Source of the DNA: Micromonospora sp. R77
GTDB lineage: Bacteria > Actinomycetota > Actinomycetes > Mycobacteriales > Micromonosporaceae
Reading direction: 5' to 3'
NCBI RefSeq assembly: GCF_022747945.1
Contig: NZ_JALDST010000001.1
Location: forward strand, 2,728,001 to 2,792,000
DNA: 64,000 nucleotides
In this document: positions 19,996 through 28,552 of the stretch, piece after piece
Position numbering within the stretch: position 1 is the first letter of the stretch
Layout of the letters: the number at the start of each line of letters is the position of its first letter
Translations under genes and position numbers: made by a program
Notes under the pieces: model-generated
Database searches by the model: none
Told to the model about the DNA's origin: nothing
What the model saw: the letters and a program-made list of their open reading frames with translations, nothing else

Positions 19996-21606
19996 ATGCC
20001 CAGCAGCGCGGATCCATCGATCGACACGATCACCGAGGGAGGACGGGTGACCCAGGTCGGCGAGGGTCAGGAGGCGGAGGAGACTGCTCCGCCGGTCGTG
20101 ACCTTCGGTGCTCCCACGGCCGGCGAGATCCTCGCCGAGCGGTACGAACTGGTCGAGCACATCAACAACGACAGCGCGGGCCGGCTGGTCTGGCGCGGGG
20201 TCGACGTCGTGCTGCGCCGTCCCGTCGCGGTGGTCCTCCGTTACCCGGGTGGCGACTCCGCCACCGAGATGCTCCAGGCCGCCGTCGCGGCCAGCCGCGT
20301 GATCCACCCCAACCTGGTCGGCGTCTACGACGCGATCGACGAGGCCGACCGCGCGTACGTGGTCCGCGAGTGGGTGGACGGGCAGTCCCTGCGGGAGATG
20401 GTCACCACCGACGGGCCGCTGGACCCGGCCCGGGCGACCGCCATCGGCAACGCGGTGGCCAGCGCGCTGGCCGCGGTGCACGCGACCGGCATGGTGCACG
20501 GCAACGTCCACCCCGGCACGGTCATGATCAGCGACGAGGGCCGGGTCGTGCTGGCCGACGCCCGCACCGACGGCGCGGACAGCCAGGAGAACGACATCCG
20601 GGCGGTCGGCGGCATCCTCTACTTCGCGCTGACCGGCCACTGGCCGCACGGCGAGGCCCCGCTGCACGGTGCCACCGCCGGACACGGCCGCGCCGCCATC
20701 CCGGACGCGGTTCGGGACGCCGCGGGCGGAATCGCCGCGCCCCGCCAGGTCCGGGCCGGTGTCCCGGCCTACCTGGACGACCTGACGATGGACCTGCTCG
20801 ACCCGGAGATCGCCCCGCCCTCCTCGGACGTGCTCGCGGCCGAGCTGGGCCGGCTGGACATCCCGGCGGACGAGCACTTCCTGGCACAGGCCGGCCCGCT
20901 GCGGTTCTCGGCCGACACCGAGGAGGAGCGGTCCCCGCTGGCCGCCGCCGGGGGACGCAAGGTCGCCCTGGGCATCGCCGGTCTGCTGGCCGTCGCGCTG
21001 GTCGGGCTGCTCATCGGCATCAGCGCGCTCGGCGGCGGCGACGACAAGGACCCGAAGCCCGAGCCGGTCGGGAAGCCCTCCAACAGCGCTCCGGCCGGTG
21101 ACACCACCTCGGCCGCGCCGATCCGCAAGCTCGCCGTGCAGGACGTCCGGATCATCGACCCGGACAGCAAGGTCCGCGACGAGCTCGACGACGCCGAGAA
21201 GGTGATCGACGGCAGCGAGGACGAGGGCTGGGAGACCCAGACCTACAAGACCGCGAAGTTCGGCAACTTCAAGAGCGGCATGGGGGTCTGGATCGACCTC
21301 GGCGCCCCGCACACGGTCAAGTCGGTGCAGGCGCTGCTCTCTGCCAGCGGGGCCAGCGCCAGCCTCTACACCGGCACCAGGGACCAGAAGTCCGACTCCG
21401 CCGGGGACAAGGCGCTGGTGGCGGAATACCTGAAGACGCCGATCGGTGAGGGCTTCAACCCCGCCGAGGGCACCACGCTGACCTTCAGCAACGGCTTCGA
21501 CCCGGACAAGAAATACCGTTACCTGCTGTTCTGGCTCACCGAGCTGCCCCAGAACGACCGGGGCTACAAGATCGGTGTCCAGGAGATCACCGTTCAGGGT
21601 TCGTGA
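19996..21606 (+). CDS. Membrane pseudokinase with outer carbohydrate-binding-like domain (MviN partner)
   Basis: A 536-residue protein. About residues 40-300 follow the Ser/Thr kinase fold (AERYELVEHINNDSAGRLVW), but key residues are missing. The VAIK lysine is replaced in RPVAVVLRYPGG, HRD reads HGN (GMVHGNVHPGTVMI), and DFG is replaced by ADAR. A membrane helix follows (VALGIAGLLAVALVGLLIGI), then a Pro/Ser linker and an outer beta-sandwich domain (GVWIDLGAPHTVKSVQALLS) like discoidin/NPCBM modules. Mycobacterial MviN carries a similar pseudokinase and outer domain fused to MurJ and recruits FhaA when phosphorylated. An upstream ATG (19882) is an alternative start. The stop overlaps sigM by 4 nt. 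Confidence 0.8.
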   Translation: MPSSADPSIDTITEGGRVTQVGEGQEAEETAPPVVTFGAPTAGEILAERYELVEHINNDSAGRLVWRGVDVVLRRPVAVVLRYPGGDSATEMLQAAVAASRVIHPNLVGVYDAIDEADRAYVVREWVDGQSLREMVTTDGPLDPARATAIGNAVASALAAVHATGMVHGNVHPGTVMISDEGRVVLADARTDGADSQENDIRAVGGILYFALTGHWPHGEAPLHGATAGHGRAAIPDAVRDAAGGIAAPRQVRAGVPAYLDDLTMDLLDPEIAPPSSDVLAAELGRLDIPADEHFLAQAGPLRFSADTEEERSPLAAAGGRKVALGIAGLLAVALVGLLIGISALGGGDDKDPKPEPVGKPSNSAPAGDTTSAAPIRKLAVQDVRIIDPDSKVRDELDDAEKVIDGSEDEGWETQTYKTAKFGNFKSGMGVWIDLGAPHTVKSVQALLSASGASASLYTGTRDQKSDSAGDKALVAEYLKTPIGEGFNPAEGTTLTFSNGFDPDKKYRYLLFWLTELPQNDRGYKIGVQEITVQGS

Positions 21607-22343
21607 ACCGGCCGGGGCGTACCGGGGCGGGCGCGGAGGCGTCCGACGTCGACCTGCTCCGCGCCCACGTCGCCGGTGACCGGGACGCCTTCACCGAGCT
21701 GTTCCACCGGCACTCCGACCGGCTCTGGGCGGTCGCCCTGCGGACCATCGGCGACCGGGAGGAGGCGGCGGACGCCCTCCAGGACGCGCTGCTCTCGGCG
21801 CACCGGGCGGCGGCCCGGTTCCGCGGCGACTCGGCGGTCACCACCTGGCTGCACCGGATCGTGGTGAACGCCTGCCTGGACCGGATGCGCCGGCGACAGA
21901 CGCACGCCACCGTCCCGCTGCCCGACGGCGTCCACACCGACGCCGAGTCCGGCCGGCACACCGGCGGCGTGGAGCCGGCCGCACCCGCCCGGGACCACGA
22001 CACCGCCCTGGTGGTCCGCCAGGCGCTGGCCGAGCTGCCCGTCGAGCAGCGCGCCGCCCTCGTCCTGGTGGACGTGCAGGGCTATCCGGTCGCCGAGGTG
22101 GCCCGGATCCTCGGCGTCGCCGAGGGGACGGTCAAGAGCCGCTGCGCCCGGGGCCGGGCCCGGCTGGCGGTGCTCCTCGGTCACCTGCGCACCGGCTCCG
22201 ACGAGCCGAGCCCGGTGGGTCGACCGGCCGCCCGTACGGCACCCGACGTGCCCCGGGTCACCGCCGGGAACCCCAGGGCGTCCGGCAGCGTCGGATCGTC
22301 GTCGGGGCTCGCCCGACGGGACCCCAGCCAGGAGGAGACGTGA
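21603..22343 (+). CDS. sigM: ECF RNA polymerase sigma factor SigM
   Basis: A 246-residue ECF sigma factor. Region 2 reads LLRAHVAGDRDAFTELFHRH followed by DRLWAVALRTIGDREEAADA and TWLHRIVVNACLDRMRRR. Region 4 reads ALAELPVEQRAALVLVDVQG and YPVAEVARILGVAEGTVKSR. A Pro/Ser-rich tail of about 45 residues follows, longer than in most ECF factors. GTG start and TGA stop overlap both neighbours by 4 nt (GTGA), so pseudokinase, sigM and anti-sigM are translationally coupled. The position between murJ and trxB is that of SigM in actinobacteria, where it answers oxidative and envelope stress. Confidence 0.9.
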   Translation: MNRPGRTGAGAEASDVDLLRAHVAGDRDAFTELFHRHSDRLWAVALRTIGDREEAADALQDALLSAHRAAARFRGDSAVTTWLHRIVVNACLDRMRRRQTHATVPLPDGVHTDAESGRHTGGVEPAAPARDHDTALVVRQALAELPVEQRAALVLVDVQGYPVAEVARILGVAEGTVKSRCARGRARLAVLLGHLRTGSDEPSPVGRPAARTAPDVPRVTAGNPRASGSVGSSSGLARRDPSQEET

Positions 22344-23414
22344 CGTCCGGGAGGTTCAGGGAGGTCGACCACGACCTGCTCGCCGACTACCTCGGCGGCG
22401 CCCTGGACGGCACCCCGGAGCAGGTCACCGTCGCCCGGCTGGTCGACGAGGACCCGGCCTGGCGGGAGGCGTACACCCTGCTGGCGCCGGCGCTGGACCT
22501 GGTCCGGGCCGACCTGGCCGACTGGGCCGCCGCCCGCGCCGGAGCTGCCGCTGGCGGTCGCCGACCGGATCACCGCGGCGCTGGCCGGCGCCGGACCGGC
22601 CGCCGCCGACGTGCCGCAGCCCCGCGCCGCCACCGCCGACGGCCCGGCCACCCCGATCCACGGCGAGACCGCCCCCGACACCGACCTGCCCGGCACCGCC
22701 CGTCAGCGGCGCACCGCCGCCCCGGCGGCCACGGCCGTGGGGCAGCGGCCCGTCGGCCCGGGCCGCAGCAACCGGGCCGACGGACCGTCCCGGCGCCGGT
22801 CCGGGCGCCGGCAGCGCCGGTGGGCCCGACTGGCCGGGCCCGTGGCGTTGGCGGCCGCGTCCCTCGCCGCCGTCGGGCTGGGCGTCAACCAGCTGGTCGG
22901 CACGGCGGGCGGGGACGGCGCGGGGGTGACCGCGCAGGACCAGCGCGCCGGGAGCGCGGCCCGCCCCGGCCCGCTGGCCGCGGCGCCGTTCCGCACCATC
23001 GGCCCACCCCGCCGCAGCGGTACGGACTACACGCCCGACCGGTTGTCGGGCGGCGACCTGACGACGACCTCGCCCGAGCGCACCCTGGGCATGGTGCCGC
23101 CCGGCGGCACCGGGGGATCGAAGAGCCCGCAGGACGGGCCACAGGACGACCGACAACGGCTCCCCGCCGTCGGTGACCTGGGCCGGCTCACCGGTCCGGA
23201 CGCCCTCGGTTCCTGCCTCACCGCGGTGGCCGCCGAGCACGCCGGCGGTGCGCTCACCGTCGACCTGGTCGACTACGCCTCCTTCCAGGGCCGGCCCGCC
23301 CTGGTGGTCGCCTTCGTCGACGCCGCCGGAGCCCGGTGGGCCTGGGTGAGCGGTCCGGAGTGCGGTGTGCCCGGATCCGGCGCGGACACCCGTTTCCGTA
23401 CGCGGGTAGGGTGA
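22340..23414 (+). CDS. Anti-sigma-M factor, membrane-anchored, apparent frameshift
   Basis: The N-terminal part MTSGRFREVDHDLLADYLGG to DLADWAAA resembles the cytoplasmic anti-sigma domain of anti-SigM proteins and reads in one frame. From about 22536 the natural continuation (APELPLAVADRITAALAGAG) is in another frame and runs to the stop at 23414. It includes the membrane helix LAGPVALAAASLAAVGLGVN and an outer domain ending VSGPECGVPGSGADTRFRTR. Removing one base at about 22533-22538 joins both into about 357 residues. The GTGA overlap with sigM and the gene order support the role: it would hold SigM at the membrane until stress releases it. Confidence 0.72.
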
Positions 23415-23472
23415 GGGCGCGGTCACGACAGGTTGTCCCGCCACGTGACCTGACCCACCGGATGACCGGCTC

Positions 23473-23500
23473 GGGAATCCCCGCTTCGTACGATGACGTT
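23473..23500 (+). promoter_or_regulatory. SigR/SigH-type promoter of trxBA
   Basis: GGGAAT at 23473-23478 and GTT at 23498-23500 with a 19-nt spacer. This matches the GGGAAT-N18/19-GTT promoters used by the thiol-stress sigma factors SigR (Streptomyces) and SigH (Mycobacterium), for which trxBA is a classic target. It lies 108 bp before the trxB start. Confidence 0.65.
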
Positions 23501-23607
23501 CTGCAAGTCAGGCGCCGACGCCGCTGAGCCGTCGGCACTCGGGATCGACATCGTCCGGCGGCAGATCAGCCGGAACGGATGACGAACACACACATCGGGA
23601 GACGGCA

Positions 23608-24561
23608 GTGGACGAGGTCCGCAACCTGATCATCATCGGCTCCGGGCCGGCCGGTTACACCGCGGCGGTGTATGCCGCCCGGGCCAACCTGAAGCCGCTC
23701 GTGATCGAGGGCGTGCAGTCCGGCGGCGCGTTGATGACGACCACCGAGGTGGAGAACTTCCCCGGTTTCGCGGACGGCATCCTCGGTCCCGAGCTGATGG
23801 ACAACATGCGCAAGCAGGCCGAGCGCTTCGGTGCCGAGTTCCTCACCGACGACGTGACCCGGGTCGAGCTGAAGGACACCGGCGACACCGGTTCCGGCGC
23901 GGTCAGCACCGTCTGGGTCGGCGAGACGGCCTACCGCGCGAAGGCGGTCATCCTCTCCACCGGTTCGGCGTGGCGTCCGCTGGGCGTCCCCGGTGAGCAG
24001 GAATACCTGGGCCACGGCGTCTCGTCCTGCGCCACCTGTGACGGTTTCTTCTTCCGCAACCAGCACATCGTGGTGGTCGGCGGCGGCGACTCGGCGATGG
24101 AGGAGGCCAGCTTCCTCACCCGGTTCGCCGACTCCGTGACGATCATCCACCGCCGCGACTCGTTCCGGGCCAGCAAGATCATGGCCGAGCGGGCGCTCGG
24201 CAACGAGAAGATCAAGGTGGAGTGGAACTCCACCGTCGAGGAGATCCTCGGCGACGACGGCAAGGTCAGCGGGGTCCGGGTGCGCAACGTGCACACCGGC
24301 GACACCAAGGTGCTCGACGTCACCGGCGTCTTCGTCGCCATCGGGCACGACCCGCGCAGTGAGCTCTTCCGCGGGCAGGTGGAACTCGACGACGAGGGGT
24401 ACGTGAAGGTGCAGGCGCCCAGCACCCGGACCAACGTGCCGGGTGTCTTCGCCGCCGGTGACGTGGTCGACCACACCTACCGGCAGGCGATCACGGCGGC
24501 CGGTACGGGTTGTGCCGCCGCCCTGGACGCCGAGCGTTTCATCGCCACCCTGCAAGACTGA
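23608..24561 (+). CDS. trxB: Thioredoxin-disulfide reductase
   Basis: A 317-residue FAD- and NADPH-dependent enzyme that keeps thioredoxin reduced. It has the FAD-binding [20 protein letters not shown], the redox-active [10 protein letters not shown] (Cys-Ala-Thr-Cys), the NADPH site [20 protein letters not shown] and the C-terminal FAD segment [20 protein letters not shown]. Length and motif order are normal. The start is GTG 23608, preceded by a purine-rich GGGAGACGGCA. A SigR/SigH-like promoter upstream suggests induction by thiol oxidation. trxA follows after 40 bp. Confidence 0.96.
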   Translation: MDEVRNLIIIGSGPAGYTAAVYAARANLKPLVIEGVQSGGALMTTTEVENFPGFADGILGPELMDNMRKQAERFGAEFLTDDVTRVELKDTGDTGSGAVSTVWVGETAYRAKAVILSTGSAWRPLGVPGEQEYLGHGVSSCATCDGFFFRNQHIVVVGGGDSAMEEASFLTRFADSVTIIHRRDSFRASKIMAERALGNEKIKVEWNSTVEEILGDDGKVSGVRVRNVHTGDTKVLDVTGVFVAIGHDPRSELFRGQVELDDEGYVKVQAPSTRTNVPGVFAAGDVVDHTYRQAITAAGTGCAAALDAERFIATLQD

Positions 24562-24601
24562 AAAACCTTCAAGAAAGCAGTTCCCGGAGGAGGGGTTCAT
24601 A

Positions 24602-24925
24602 GTGGGAGCAACCAAGGCCGTCACCGACGCGAGCTTCGCGAGCGACGTCCTGAAGTCCGACAAGCCGGTGCTGGTGGACTTCTGGGCGGAGTGGTGCGGC
24701 CCGTGCCGCAAGGTCTCGCCGCTGCTCGAGGAGATCGCCGGCGAGATGGGCGACCAGGTCAGCATCGTCAAGCTCAACATCGACGAGAACCCCGAGACCG
24801 CCCGGGCGTACCGGGTGATGTCCGTGCCGACCCTCACCGTCTTCAAGAACGGCGAGCCGGTGCAGTCGATCGCCGGGGCCAAGCCGAAGGGCGAGCTGGT
24901 CAGGCTCATCGAGTCCGCCCTGTAG
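24602..24925 (+). CDS. trxA: Thioredoxin
   Basis: A 107-residue thioredoxin that reduces protein disulfides. The active site is VDFWAEWCGPCRKVSPLLEE (WCGPC), and the cis-Pro loop is VMSVPTLTVFKNGEP. GTG at 24602 is chosen because the very strong GGAGGAGG at 24586-24593 sits eight bases before it; the open frame further upstream only overlaps trxB. It is co-transcribed with trxB and followed by a clear terminator. Confidence 0.96.
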   Translation: MGATKAVTDASFASDVLKSDKPVLVDFWAEWCGPCRKVSPLLEEIAGEMGDQVSIVKLNIDENPETARAYRVMSVPTLTVFKNGEPVQSIAGAKPKGELVRLIESAL

Positions 24926-24942
24926 AGCCGACGTACCCCTGC

Positions 24943-24984
24943 GGAACCCCGCGCCCGATCCCGGGCGCGGGGTTCCGTTCTTTT
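24943..24984 (+). terminator. Rho-independent terminator after trxA
   Basis: A 15-bp perfect GC-rich inverted repeat (24943-24957 and 24962-24976) with a 4-nt loop is followed by GTTCTTTT. It lies 18 bp after the trxA stop and is among the best terminators in the window. Confidence 0.88.
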
Positions 24985-25078
24985 CCGCCGCCCACGCCGA
25001 TGACCTGCGCGAACCCGGCGCCGCTCGGTGACCGGCCACGGTACGCTCCGTAAGCATCCGCAGCAGAGGGGGTCGTGC

Positions 25079-26239
25079 GTGCGTCCGATCCGACCCGGTG
25101 ACCGGGGACCCGCGGTGGCGGAGATCCGTACCATCCTCGCCGGCCTCGACCTGCTTCCGTCCGACGGCCACGGGGACGACTTCGACGCCGGGACGGAACG
25201 CGCCGTCCGCGCGTTCCAGCAGTCCCGCGGCCTGAGCGTGGACGGCCGGGTCGGCACCGAGACCTGGCAGGCGCTGGACGCCGCCCGCTGGCGGCTCGGC
25301 ACCCGCACCCTCTACCACGCGGTGCCCGAGCCGCTCATCGGCGAGGACGTCCGATCGCTGCAGGAACGGCTCCTGGAGATGGGGTACGACACGGGCCGCG
25401 CCGACGCCATCTACGGCGTCCGCACCGCCCGGGCGGTCGCCCAGTTCCAGCGAGAGATGGGCCTGAAACCGGACGGCTCGTGCGGCCCGCACACGATGGG
25501 CGCGCTGCGCCGGCTCGGCCGGAAGGTGGTCGGCGGCCGGCCCCAGTGGCTACGCGAGTCCGACGCGATCCGGCAGGCCGGGCCGACGCTCGTCGGCCGG
25601 ACCGTGGTCATCGATCCGGGGCACGGCGGCACCGACCCGGGCATGGTGGTGCCGGACGGGCCGCTGCGCTGGACCGAGGCGGACCTGGTGCACGACCTGG
25701 CCAGCCGGCTGGAGGGCCGGCTCGCCGCCGCCGGGGTGCGGGTGCAGCTCACCCGGGGCCCCGCCCCGCAGACCTGCCTGCCGGACGCCGACCGCGCCCA
25801 GCTGGCCAACGCCCTCGGCGCGGACGTCTTCATCTCGCTGCACACCGACGGGCACGCCAACCCGGCCGCGAACGGCGTGGCGACCTACCACTACGGCACC
25901 GACAACGGGGTCACGTCGGCCACCGGTGAGCGGCTGGCCGGCCTGGTGCAGCGGGAGATCGTGGCGCGGACCGGGCTGCGCGACTGCCGTACCCACGCCA
26001 AGGCGTGGGACCTGCTCCGGCTGACGAGAATGCCGGCGGTACGGGTCGAGGTCGGCTACCTGACCTCACCGGAGGACCGGGGCCGGCTGGTCGACCCGAG
26101 GTTCCGGGACCGGGTGGTCGAGGCGATCGTCGCGGCGGTGCAGCGGATGTACTTCCCGATCGAGCGGGACGTGCCGACGGGCTCGATCGACGTGAGCGAA
26201 CTGCGGGCGGTGGTGGCCGCCGGCACGGTGGTCGACTGA
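25079..26239 (+). CDS. cwlM: CwlM-type N-acetylmuramoyl-L-alanine amidase-like protein
   Basis: A 386-residue protein. Two PG_binding_1 domains come first (about 5-70 and 85-150; FDAGTERAVRAFQQSRGLSV, YGVRTARAVAQFQREMGLKP). An amidase_3 domain follows with the zinc-site segments VVIDPGHGGTDPGM, RWTEADLVHDLA and ISLHTDGHANPA and the catalytic VEVGYLTSPEDRG. There is no signal peptide. In mycobacteria the protein in this exact place, CwlM, stays in the cytoplasm and, when phosphorylated by PknB, activates MurA; the same may hold here, although the zinc ligands look intact. The start GTG is preceded by GAGGGGG. Neighbours trxA and the following genes match the mycobacterial order. Confidence 0.88.
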   Translation: MRPIRPGDRGPAVAEIRTILAGLDLLPSDGHGDDFDAGTERAVRAFQQSRGLSVDGRVGTETWQALDAARWRLGTRTLYHAVPEPLIGEDVRSLQERLLEMGYDTGRADAIYGVRTARAVAQFQREMGLKPDGSCGPHTMGALRRLGRKVVGGRPQWLRESDAIRQAGPTLVGRTVVIDPGHGGTDPGMVVPDGPLRWTEADLVHDLASRLEGRLAAAGVRVQLTRGPAPQTCLPDADRAQLANALGADVFISLHTDGHANPAANGVATYHYGTDNGVTSATGERLAGLVQREIVARTGLRDCRTHAKAWDLLRLTRMPAVRVEVGYLTSPEDRGRLVDPRFRDRVVEAIVAAVQRMYFPIERDVPTGSIDVSELRAVVAAGTVVD

Positions 26240-26266
26240 GCGCCGGCCGGTGCGTGGGGCGGTGGC

Positions 26267-26938
26267 TCAGCCGGTCGTCGAGCGGGTGGCCGGGGCCGGG
26301 CGTACCGGCCGCAGCAGCGTCTCGGGGCTCATCGAACCGAGCAGCTTCTCCAGCGCGTACTCGACGTCGGACTTCCAGCTCAGCGCGGTACGCAGCTCCA
26401 GCCGCAGGCGCGGGTAGCGGGGGTGCGGGCGGACCGTCTTGAAGCCCACCGACAGGAAGAAGTCGGCCGGGGCGACGCAGGCCCGGGTCGGGTCGCTGTC
26501 GTCGCCGTCGCCGAACTTCGCGTCCCCGAACGCCTCGATCGCCTTGATGCCCCGTTTGGTGAGGTCCCGGGCCACGCCCTGCACCAGCATCCGGCCCAGG
26601 CCCCCGCCGGCGAAGGCGGGCACCACGTTGGCGGTCATCAGCAGCGCGGCGTCGGCGGAGACCGGCGAGGTCGGGAAGGCCATCGAGCGGGGCACGTAGG
26701 CCGGCGGGGCGTACATGACGAAGCCGGCAGGCATGCCGTCGACGTACACGAGCTTGCCGCAGGAACCCCACTCCAGCAGCGTCTGGGAGACCCAGGCCTC
26801 CTTCTCCAGACCCGGGTCACCGGCGGCGCAGGCGCGGTCGGCGGAGACGGGGTCGAGCTCCCAGTAGACGCACTGCCGGCACGGGCGGGGCAGGTCTTCG
26901 AGGGTGTCGAGGGTCAGACTGACCAGACGTCGCGACAT
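26267..26938 (-). CDS. GNAT-family N-acetyltransferase
   Basis: A 223-residue protein. The N-terminus carries a CxxC-type pair (PCRQCVYWELDPVSADRACA). The acetyl-CoA-binding core is seen in LMTANVVPAFAGGGLGRMLV, which contains the GNAT Q/R-x-x-G-x-G/A-like turn as AGGGLGR. Further on come RGIKAIEAFGDAKFGDGDDS and FFLSVGFKTVRPHPRYPRLR. The ORF is open to 27214, but the ATG at 26938 begins the conserved protein, and the upstream part overlaps the promoter of the next gene. It is convergent with cwlM and divergent from the aminotransferase. The substrate is unknown; the gene is regularly found near the origin in this group. Confidence 0.8.
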   Translation of the reverse strand: MSRRLVSLTLDTLEDLPRPCRQCVYWELDPVSADRACAAGDPGLEKEAWVSQTLLEWGSCGKLVYVDGMPAGFVMYAPPAYVPRSMAFPTSPVSADAALLMTANVVPAFAGGGLGRMLVQGVARDLTKRGIKAIEAFGDAKFGDGDDSDPTRACVAPADFFLSVGFKTVRPHPRYPRLRLELRTALSWKSDVEYALEKLLGSMSPETLLRPVRPAPATRSTTG

Positions 26939-27231
26939 CAGCGCATCCCCACAACTCGGTTCGGAGGGGGAACCGCCGCGGCCCGGCACCGCCTTCCTGC
27001 CCCCGACGAGCGATCGTACGCCCCCGTCGGACCGTACGGGAGGGGACGCGCGAACGCCCACCCGGGCCGGTGACGACGGTCCGGGATGTGGAAGGACCGC
27101 ACCACGTGGGGTCGTTCCAGGCCAGGGCGGACTACCATCGAACAACCGGTGTCCGCACACCGCCATGGTCGCCGGCGTCGCGGGTACCACACCGGGCGGC
27201 AGCTCCGCCGACACCCGATCGAGGTGATGTC

Positions 27232-28545
27232 ATGACCGGCACGACGCTCGACGACTACACCGACCGGTACGCCCGCCGCGTCCGGGGGATGACCGCCTCC
27301 GAGATCCGGGCGCTGTTCGCGGTGGCCAGCCGGCCGGAGGTCGTGTCGCTCGCCGGTGGGGCCCCCTACATCGCCGCGCTCCCGCTGGACGCGGTCGGCG
27401 AGATGCTCGGCCGGCTCGGCTCCGAGCACGGCGCCACCACCCTCCAGTACGGCATCGGCCAGGGCACCCTGGAGCTGCGTGAGCGGATCTGCGAGGTGAT
27501 GTCGCTCTCCGGGATCGACGCGTCCTGCGGCGCCTCCCCGGAGGACGTGGTGGTCACCGTCGGCGGCCAGCAGGCGCTGGACCTGGTGGCCCGGCTCTTC
27601 CTCGACCCGGGTGACGTGGTGCTCGCCGAGGGCCCGACCTACGTCGGCGCACTCGGCGTGTTCCAGGCCGCCCAGGCGCAGGTCGTGCACGTGCCGATGG
27701 ACGACGACGGGCTCGTCCCCGAGGCGCTGGAGGCGGCCATCGCCGACCTCGCCCGGGCGGGCCGGCGGGTGAAGTTCCTCTACACCATCCCGACCTACCA
27801 GAACCCGGCCGGCGTGACGCTGAGCGAGGAACGCCGGGAGCGGGTGCTCGACATCTGCGAGCGCGCCGGCCTGCTGGTGGTGGAGGACGACCCGTACGGT
27901 CAGCTCGGTTTCGAGGGTGAGGCCCCGAAGCCGCTGCGCGCCCGGCGGCGCGACGGCGTCTTCTACCTGAGCACCTTTTCCAAGACCTTCGCCCCCGGCC
28001 TGCGGGTGGGGTGGATCCTCGCGCCGCACGCGGTCCGCGACAAGCTGGTGATCGCCAGCGAGGCGCAGATCCTCTGCCCCAGCGGCTACGCCCAGGCGGC
28101 CGTCTCGACCTACCTCGGCACCATGCCGTGGCGGCAGCAGCTGAAGGTCTACCGGGAGGTCTACCGGGAGCGCCGCGACGCGCTGCTCGACGCGATGACC
28201 GACCTGATGCCGACCGGCACTACCTGGACCACGCCCGCCGGTGGCCTCTTCGTCTGGGCGACCCTGCCGGACGGCCTCGACTCGAAGGCGATGATGCCCC
28301 GCGCCATCGCCGCGCGCGTGGCGTACGTGCCCGGGACCGGCTTCTATGCCGACGGCACCGGCACGGGCAACATGCGGCTCAACTTCTCCTTCCCGTCCCC
28401 GGAGCGGATCCGGGAGGGCGTCCGCCGGCTGGCCGGCGTGATGGAGCAGGAGATCGCCATGCGCCGGGTCTTCGGCGCGGTGGGCGGTCCCGGTCCGCGG
28501 CGGCGCCAGGGCGGCTCCGACGCGCCCGGACCCGACTTGGCATGA
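27232..28545 (+). CDS. PLP-dependent aminotransferase (class I/II, 2-aminoadipate transaminase-like)
   Basis: A 437-residue fold-type I aminotransferase. Core segments: EVVSLAGGAPYIAALPLDAV, LQYGIGQGTLELRERICEVM, VTVGGQQALDLVARLFLDPG, FLYTIPTYQNPAGVTLSEER (Asn-Pro-Ala-Gly) and the PLP lysine in STFSKTFAPGLRVGW, with the phosphate-binding NMRLNFSF near the end. The style is that of LysN/ARO8 and the C-terminal domain of MocR proteins, so 2-aminoadipate or aromatic amino acids are possible substrates. ATG 27232 follows GAGGTGA. It lies just upstream of the ddl-like gene, 7 bp apart, and is probably in one operon with it. Confidence 0.88.
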   Translation: MTGTTLDDYTDRYARRVRGMTASEIRALFAVASRPEVVSLAGGAPYIAALPLDAVGEMLGRLGSEHGATTLQYGIGQGTLELRERICEVMSLSGIDASCGASPEDVVVTVGGQQALDLVARLFLDPGDVVLAEGPTYVGALGVFQAAQAQVVHVPMDDDGLVPEALEAAIADLARAGRRVKFLYTIPTYQNPAGVTLSEERRERVLDICERAGLLVVEDDPYGQLGFEGEAPKPLRARRRDGVFYLSTFSKTFAPGLRVGWILAPHAVRDKLVIASEAQILCPSGYAQAAVSTYLGTMPWRQQLKVYREVYRERRDALLDAMTDLMPTGTTWTTPAGGLFVWATLPDGLDSKAMMPRAIAARVAYVPGTGFYADGTGTGNMRLNFSFPSPERIREGVRRLAGVMEQEIAMRRVFGAVGGPGPRRRQGGSDAPGPDLA

Positions 28546-28552
28546 TTCCCGC

